Of a stretch of DNA of 64,000 bases, positions 25,901-34,900 are shown piece by piece; positions within the stretch are counted from its first letter, which is position 1, and each line of letters opens with the position of its first letter. Location: NCBI GenBank assembly GCA_003991915.1, contig RQTK01000014.1:941853-1005852 (forward strand). The letters run 5' to 3'. The stretch comes from Elysia chlorotica. Its lineage: Eukaryota; Mollusca; Gastropoda; Plakobranchidae. A program made the position numbers and the translations under genes. The notes beneath the pieces are model-generated. The model searched no databases. It saw only the letters and a list, made by a program, of their open reading frames with translations, and was not told the origin of the DNA.

Positions 25901-28900
25901 CTCAACATCAGCATTGCCATGGCTCAGCAGCAGGACCATCTGAATCACTTTTTTCAATACAGGTGAGCTTTCTAACCGGCCATGTTCCTTGAAAAATTCA
26001 TCCAAGCGCTCACCACTGTATCTCACGGTTGACTGAGACAGTCTGTCTACCAAGGTCTCAAAGTCAAAGAACACTTGATCCACCTCATCACCCTGAATCC
26101 ATTTTGTTGCGCTGAGATGCTCAGCCACTTTTTTGAATAGTTTCTTTGCTTTGGTTGGTTCAAGTGTAATAACTGTTGGGTCCAAACACTGAATGTAATT
26201 GGCAAAGTCATACTTCAGGGGTGACTTGCTCAGAATTTTGCTAATCATTCCCTTTATAAACCTCAGAAAGTTTTGTCTGAAATCTTTCAACTTAAGTGCT
26301 GAGACCTTCCCTGCATCTTTCATTTCCTTCAGAATTACTTCTGCCTGGTGACCAATGTTGAAGTCTGCCTCCTGTTTGAAGGCACTGGATGGTAGGTCTT
26401 TTGGCATTTTGAGTTGAGATGCTTCACTCACTGTAATCCCATACTCAGCAGTAAGGATAAGGCTGTAAAGTCTTTTGGTCAATGCAAAGAGATCTGCACC
26501 AAGAAAGGGTGACAGTGGAGCATCAGCCTGAAACTTCTCAAGAAAAGGTTTTGCAATTTTGGCTACAAATATGAATGTATGCAGCTTGGCTTTGAACAAA
26601 TAGTCCCCTTCCTTGTCTGCCAGTGTTAAAAAACTCTTGCACCCAGGCTTGTTAACAGTTCCCTTTTTTACTGCAGACAGGTATCGTAAAATCGCTGGCC
26701 AGATTTGAAGTGCTCTTTCAGCAGCTGGAACATTCTCCAACCAACGATGTCCACAGAACTTAAGAGGAAGTTTGGAGGCCTCAGTTACATTAAAAAAGTC
26801 CTCCCTCCTGGCTGGTGATTCCTTAAAGAGGTAATAAAGGGACTTTAACACGTCTTCCACACCCCAGCCTGAATCCTCAACACCCTTTTTGAAGCTGTTG
26901 TGCACCGTGTGCAGACCACAAGAGCCAATATTGATTAGACTCGTGCCATTTTCATCTTCCATTTCTTTACATAAAGTTTTAAAGACTTTCCAGTTAACAT
27001 TTGGTCCATCCATAGAGAGCTGCAAAATCTTTTGACTTCCAACTTTTTCAATGAAAGATCTCAACTGAATCATAATATCATTTGCAGAAGCATGTCCTAG
27101 GAAATAGGAGTCTATATACTTGGATCTCACCATACCTTCAAAATCAATGAACCTTACGTGTACATCTAGCTGCTTTTTTCCAAGATCAGCATTATGGCTC
27201 TCATCAAACATTATGACATAAGTGATACTGTCTCTCAAACTGTCTAGAATGGCATCTCTGATAGCAGGGGCTATGCCAAACGTAGCTAAGTAACCTACTT
27301 TGGTACGTCCACAGGTAAACTGTTTGGCTATGTCAGAGTCAGGAAACATCTGTTGAAAAATGCTGCTTATGTCGTCTGAGCTGCGAGCACTGGAGTGGCT
27401 AGAAACTAGATGCATTGTCCACCCAACCTCTGCTTTTAAAGTATCTGCAACTTTAAGAGTTGGCTGTTTACTACTTGAAGTCGAAGTAGATGTAGTTGAA
27501 GTGGCATTCTGGCTCACAGATGATGGAGGTGTTGATTTCCTTGCAAAACTAAGCATAGACCTGCTACCACGATGACTTGCGCTGGCTTTCATGTGCTTTT
27601 GTGAAGACATATGGGCGTTCAAGGCTTTTATGCCTGATGATCCTATAAGGTAAGCTTGACCACAGTATTTGCACTTGAACTTTTCACGATTCTCACTTAG
27701 TTGTTCAAGCCACTCAGAGTAAGAAGTGTCTTTTAACCAGTCTGAATTAAAATAACATTTCCCCATGTTGATCACTTGATGGGATTGAAAGTGTTTTTAT
27801 AATAGTATAGGCCTACAAATTGTCAGTACCTAGACCAAGAGTGAAGTAAGAAACAAAATTAATCTGACAAAAATTAAACTAGATCTAGAAAATCTAGATC
27901 GATCTTAAGACTTTAGTCACGAATTATGCCTCAGTCTAACATAAAATGTTAGTTAACACACTTTAAATTGTAACCATTTAACTAGAGACTAAAATATGTC
28001 TAGATCTGTTTATCTAGATCTAATATATAACACAAATAACTATTACGCGGTTACTAGATCTAGATCTAGATCTATATCTAGTCTACTATCGCTTAGCGTA
28101 CAATTAATTTTCACTATTTCTATCTGTTTCAATCACAGAGCACTTAATGATTACAATGCCATCGTTAACGGCAATTCTTTTGTTTAATGTATGCAAATGG
28201 TTTGTGTAAGTTTAGTTTTTGACTTTTGTTTTAAAACACAGTTTTTAAATATAAAACTATAGATCTATCTAACTTAAACTAAACCAGGTCAACAACTTAC
28301 GATTTCCGTATCTATTTGTTTCTAAGTATAGATCTAATCCAACACAACACGAAAACAATGATATTAATCCAATTATTTAACCATTCATAGAATGTTAAAA
28401 AATGTAGACGATAATTCCAAGGTAAAGTCCGTTTAAATCAAGAGTGTGCACAATATCCACAGTACACTGGGTAATATGCTTGAAGAATAAAATACAGATA
28501 AGCTTAACAATGAACGAGTTCGTGGTTGTCTGATTGAATGACGATTGACGAATGGAATCAAGAAATTCCGCGCCAGAGGTGGTGGTATGATGATTATATC
28601 GATAAAGGTTTGCTTCACGAACTAACATACTGAATTGAATTGATCAAACCTCATATCGATATAGACATGGGACTGCCATAGGTACACAGCCGTTTTTATA
28701 CTGTTGCGAACTAATGGTACTTTCCCAACCAAAGCAATGTGCGACGTGAGCTTCGTCATTCATTTATTTATAACTTTTATCCGACCGAAGAACGTTTATC
28801 CGACCAAAATCCGACTTTTCCGACCACAAAATTTTTATCCGACTAAAATCCGACTTTCCGACTTCGGTGGACACCCTGTAAAATATCAAACAACATTAAT

Positions 28901-31900
28901 TTTACAGAGAACTAAAATAATCTGAATGTATGTTCTTAATATATATATATATTGACTGAATAAACATTGGAATTGAAATTGAAAGATAATATCCAGGGAA
29001 AAATGAGCTCACCCCTCCGGCGTACGGGTCCTCGATCTCCACCATGTCTCGCTGTATCGGGGCGATGACCGAGCCGTCCAGGTAGTCTGTGAGCACGCTC
29101 AGACACAGGTGCTCGTACACTGCCTGCAGACACGGGTTCAAACAGTGGGAGGTAAAGTCACAGGTAAATGCTATCAGCTGGAATCTGCTTAAGACAAACC
29201 TGGCTTAAAATAAACTATGGCCTTACATAGAATATTTCTGAGGTTGTTTAAAATAAACTTTGGCCTACATAAAATTTTTCTGAAGTTTCTCAAAATAAAC
29301 TATGGCCTTACATAGAATATTTCTGAGGTTGTTTAAAATAAACTATGGCCTTACATAAAATATTTCTGAGGTTGTTAAAAATAAACTATGGCCTTACATA
29401 GAAATATTTCTGAGGTTGTTTAAAATAAACTATGGCCTTACATAGAATATTTCTGAGGCACCGATGCAAATTTTTTTTGTACCTTACAGTCATTGCATGA
29501 TGTTAATTTGATAAAACATCGTTTGAGGCTCAGTGAACTGAGTGATGCTAAATGAATTTTTAAATTTTTTTATTACTGAACATTTTAGCTGAAATCAACC
29601 TAGCATATAAGACCACAAAACATAACCCCTTAACAAACCTTTACTAAACTCCAACTACCAACTTATTTTTATTTTTTTACTAAAAATTGACATCACGGTA
29701 GGCTGCTGCTAAGAGGTTTATCTTTAACTGGCTCAAGTAGTAGAAAGTAGGTTTCCTAATCTGAAGGTCCCTGGTTTGCAACCCAAGATCGGTAAAAATG
29801 AATTTGCCCAATTTTGTACCCTACTGGTATGGTCGATTTCAGTATAAAGTGACCGGCTGAGACACACTGTCTGGTGTGTGGACTTGACTTAAAATTGTCA
29901 GACATCAGTCTTGGGGACCATGCACAATGAAACCTATATAGTGCTGAGGTTGGTAGTGAAGCAACAAAACAAACAAACCTTGGATTGAGGGCCTCGGAAA
30001 CCGATGTGAACCATCCCGTATTCCTCGTCCTCCGAAGGGTAGAGAACTTTCTCGTGGACGGTCTCTGTGAGGGGCGGGACCGCACTTTGCCAGGGGCGGA
30101 CAAACTCGGGTCGCTTACCCTGGGGACATTGATCGGCAGAGATAGGAACATTTATTAAACTGGAGATCCGGAGATAAAACAAGAGCGAATGAACTTTTCA
30201 TTTTCTTCAAAGGAGACCACAATACGTTAATGTAAATGGTGTTAGATCCAAAACTATAATCTCAAACACATGGGAACTGGAAGGCTGTGTGCTTTCACCA
30301 ATTTTACACACTGCCTGCACCAATGACCACCATACAAAAGTCACAAACATGCATAGAATTAAATTTGCAGACACTCTTGTCTAATCGGAACAATAACAAA
30401 CAAGGAAGATTTTTTATTTTGAAGTTATTAACAAATTTGAGTCATGGAGCGTGATATTTGAACATGTATAAAACAAAAGAGATGATTTTTGATTGTAGAC
30501 GAAACGAGGCACCACTAAAAGCAAAAGATGTACGTTAAAGTTATTGACACATACAAATATCTCGACCTCACAATTGATGATTGTAAACTTTCTTTAACCA
30601 CACATCTTGAAATCCTGATTAAAACGGTTAATCAAATACTGTACTCTTTAAGGAAATTAGTATTTTATTGTCAACTACAATATTATAATTTTTTTTTATT
30701 TATCCTGTATCCAATGTTTAATATTTTTCAGAATTACATGATTTGGAGGAAACCTTCAAAAACCCACTGTCAAAGAGTAGACGAAATAAGAAAGAAATCT
30801 TCCCAAATTATTGGCTGTAAACTAACCCCTTTAAAAGACATGTACGTTTAATAAGTAATGAAATAAAACTAAATGTATAACATCAGACATAAACACGTCT
30901 TTATAGTGAATATGAAACTTCACAAAGAAGTAACAAATTAATATAAAAAAAGGGCCAGAACAGACTGATAAGATTGTTACAAAATTGCTGTACTTGCCGA
31001 CTTGTGTTTGTAGGGGTATGTGTATTCTTGTTTACGCATAAAGAATTATGTTCCTAAACAATAATTATGTATGTCTGACAGTGTATAATTTTAACTGTGT
31101 CACATGTGAATGTGAAATGCTTTTTTAAAATTTTATCTCACATATGTATAACTTATGTTGTGATATTGAATCAAATGCATTATTGTACGACCAAGAAAAT
31201 TTTTTCTCTAGGATAAAAAAGGCTTATACTATGTTCTCCTTAAATATGTTAACACTATCTTTTATTTTTTCCCTTATCATACACTACACACTTTTCCGTT
31301 TAACTATATTCTTTGCATTATCAATTCTTAGGTAATTGAATTTTCAATGCTAATGTCTACTTCCATTCTCAAAATGATAATATGATCTTGCTTTTTCTTT
31401 TCATTTTTACAGCTATGGACTGCAAACGCCCCAATGGTCAGATGCCAACATCCGATTGCAACCTGACAGACAATGCTGGGTAGTGGGTGAGTGAGTGAGT
31501 GACTGAGTGCAAACCTTCGCAACAATTTTCTTCTCCATGGGCTCCAGAGCTTTGAACACGTCCTCTGGCTTGATGGTCCCGCATATGATCAGGCAGAGAT
31601 TCTCCGGGCGGTAAAAGTCTTTGTGGTATTTCTTCACCTGAAAGTACAAGCATGATAGTTTGAAGATTTGAAAAGAAATCAAGGAAAGTCATTGTTATTG
31701 TTGAGATGTAGAGTTTCATTATCAAACACCTTTATTTTCAAAAGCTGTCAATTTTGGGAAGAATCATTGAGGTGTAAGTTTTTCTTTTAATAAATCAAAC
31801 TATTATTGGGGAATTTTTCTTATAATTATAGGTTCAAAACCACAGTGCTGAGGAAATCCACGCTGGAGAGTCAGATGAAGAATTTCAACAGCTTATCAAC

Positions 31901-34900
31901 GCTAAACGCCAGAAGATCAGTTTCCCACCTGCAAGTGCAGGAAAAGAATGGGAATCTTTGGATAGTAAAATAGTCCTACAACTGGATACGCTCCACCCCT
32001 CTCTATACGCAGCCCAAACCTTATCATGAGAGGTGCTTTCCCGCAGGTTACGCATGATGCCACATCACACCATTGTACAAACTACACCCCCCCCCCTCTC
32101 TATACGCAGCCCAAACCTTATCATGAGAGGTGCTTTCCCGCAGGTTACGCATGATGCCACATCACACCATTGTACAAACTACACCCCCCACCCCTCTCTA
32201 TACGCAGCCCAAACCTTATCATGAGAGGTGCTTTCCCGCAGGTTACGCATGATGCCACATCACACCATTGTACAAATTACACCCCCCCCCCCTCTATACG
32301 CAGCCCAAACCTTATCATGAGAGGTGCTTTCCCGCAGGTTACGCATGATGCCGCCCGTCTCGCTCTTGTAGCCGCACTCCCCTGGGTACATGGCGCGCAG
32401 CAGTGCCAGGTGTGTGCGGCTCTCCCCGCTGTTTTCTCTCGCCTGCATCTCGCAGTACACGATGCCTGAATCATCCCCGCTGCCGTCAATGTGGTGCACC
32501 TCTGTGATGTAGCCCGACTCCTAGTGAAACAAACATTACAAAAATAACTTGCATCATTCTTCAGACAAGTTTCAGTTTATCCAGGTGAAAGCTGGAGAGA
32601 ATTGTGAGATAAGGAGAGATTATCTATACATCAGCAGATAAATTATAATTATTCAGTTGTAATTTAACTTTCGATTCAGTTTACAAAGATGTAGCAGACA
32701 GATGTAAATTGCCATCAACGTGGTACCACTCTGTAACTGGACTCCTTGTAAAACAAACATTACAAAGAATAAATTGAATGTTTCTTTTAACGGATAACTC
32801 TATTACATTTTTCAATTCAGTTTACAAAGAAGCAGTGAACAGATGTAGATAAGATTGCCATCAGTTTGGTACACCTCTGTAACTGGACTCCTTGTAAAAC
32901 AAACAAGATTGATTTGCATGGTTTAACAGATTATGTTTTTGCTCAAAACTGGAGAGAATTGTATGATAAAAAGAGATTGACTATATAATTTATATACCAA
33001 ATCAATCATATTTATTATTTATTAATTTTTTTTTTTTTAAGTTTACAAAGATGCAGAGACTGGTGTAAGTTGCTTTATGTGTGCCACAAATCTATGTTCT
33101 AGCCTGACTTCTTGTGAAACAAATATTACAAACATATAATTATGAATTGTTTATTTTTATTTTTCAATTCAAAGGCAATTTCATCTTAACTGCTATGTTT
33201 ACTTATCTTGAAGATCTAAAAGGTTTGTGCAATAAAAACAAATATTGATTAAATATTCCCATATAATTCTAAATGCAATTTAATTTTTAAAGATAAATAA
33301 AATGGAAAGAATTATTCAAGTGAAGTTTTTCTATGAAGAAAATGTTTTTGAAGACAGCCAATTGACAAAATGAAAGATGTTTGATAATAAAACAACTGCA
33401 CATCAATAACTACTTTCAAAACAAAAAAATTTAAATAATTTTAGAGGAGACATGAGTCAGGCAAAACTATACTTAACAATTCAGCTAACAGAAATAATGA
33501 CAATAATCAGCATGTATGCAATTTACAAACAGGATCAGTTTGCACAAAACTTACAGAGAAGGATGAAATGGCAACAGCATGCGATACATAAAGAGGAGTT
33601 TGAGGAATCAAACGACAAAAAACTGACTGAGTTGAGGAATTGAAGTAGAGAAAACTTACGGAGAGTGTGGGGTACAGAATGTGGTCCAGGTATATCGGCA
33701 GGAGTTTTAAGAATCCCTCGGAGCCGGCGTTGGTCATGGTGTAGCACGTGTGGTCAGTCTCTGTCCAGGCGTTGGTGCCGGAGGCCAGACAGCGGTTCGC
33801 AAACTGGTCCAGGATGCCCTGCCCGGAGAATGCCATCTCATGTTAGGTCTGTTCTCAACCTAGGACTCAAATTAGTTCTGTTCTCAACTTAGACTCAAAT
33901 TAGCTCTGTTCTCAGCTTAGACTCAAATTGGTTCTGCTCTCAAGTTAGACTCAAATTAGTTCTGCTCTCAACTTAGACTCAAATTAGTTCTGTTCTCAGC
34001 TTAGGCCCACATTAGTTCTGTTCTCAACTTAGACTAAAATTAGTTCTGTTCTCAACTTAGACGCAAATTAGTTCTGTTCTCAGCTTAGGCTCAAATTAGT
34101 TCTGTTCTCAACTTAGGCTCAAATTAGTTCTGTTCTCAACTTAGACTCAAATTAGTTCTGTTCTCAACTTAGACTCAAATTAGTTCTGTTCTCAACTTAG
34201 ACTCAAATTAGTTCTGTTCTCAGCTTAGACTCAAATTAGTTCTGTTCTCAACTTAGACTCAAATTAGTTCTGTTCTCAACTTAGGCTCAAATTAGTTATG
34301 TTTTTCACTCAGTGGTGCCAACTGCATCATTTTTTGTTTAGCCGCAATTCTCAGGTACATCATTTTTTATATTGGATTTCAAAGTACAACCCTTTGACAG
34401 ACCTTCACCGATTTATTATGTGCCCTTTTTTTTTTATTTCTGCTGAAAATTGATTAATTTAGAGAAAATTATCACTGTTAACTTCAATTAAAAAAGAGAG
34501 TATAAAACTGATTGTCTAACTCAGTAAAAGAGCAAAAAACCTCCAAACCTCTCTCAGCTGTCGAAAAGTTACACATAAAATGAGTCTTAAAGTGCAAGAA
34601 CGTTTAGTGGGAGTACTGTTTCAAAATTCAATTCAAGTGATGGTTTCTCAAGTTAGGGGGCAAGAGGTAAGATTTACCTTGTATGGAAAGTTTTCACTTC
34701 CGAGGAAGACAAGATGTTCCAGCGTGTGAGGGAGACCATCATCATCATGAGCTTCTGTCGCTGTAGAATTTTAAATAAAAAAAAAGAACAGTAAGGTTTT
34801 TGATGAAGACAGAGGTATGGTTAAAATCCTAGATTTATATAAAAAACAAGAGACAAGTGTCTGGTATAGAGCAAATTTTGGGGGTACAAAAAAAAGCTAA

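Noticed and set aside
33842..34300. CRISPR-like array
   Set aside because: Direct tandem minisatellite with no spacers.
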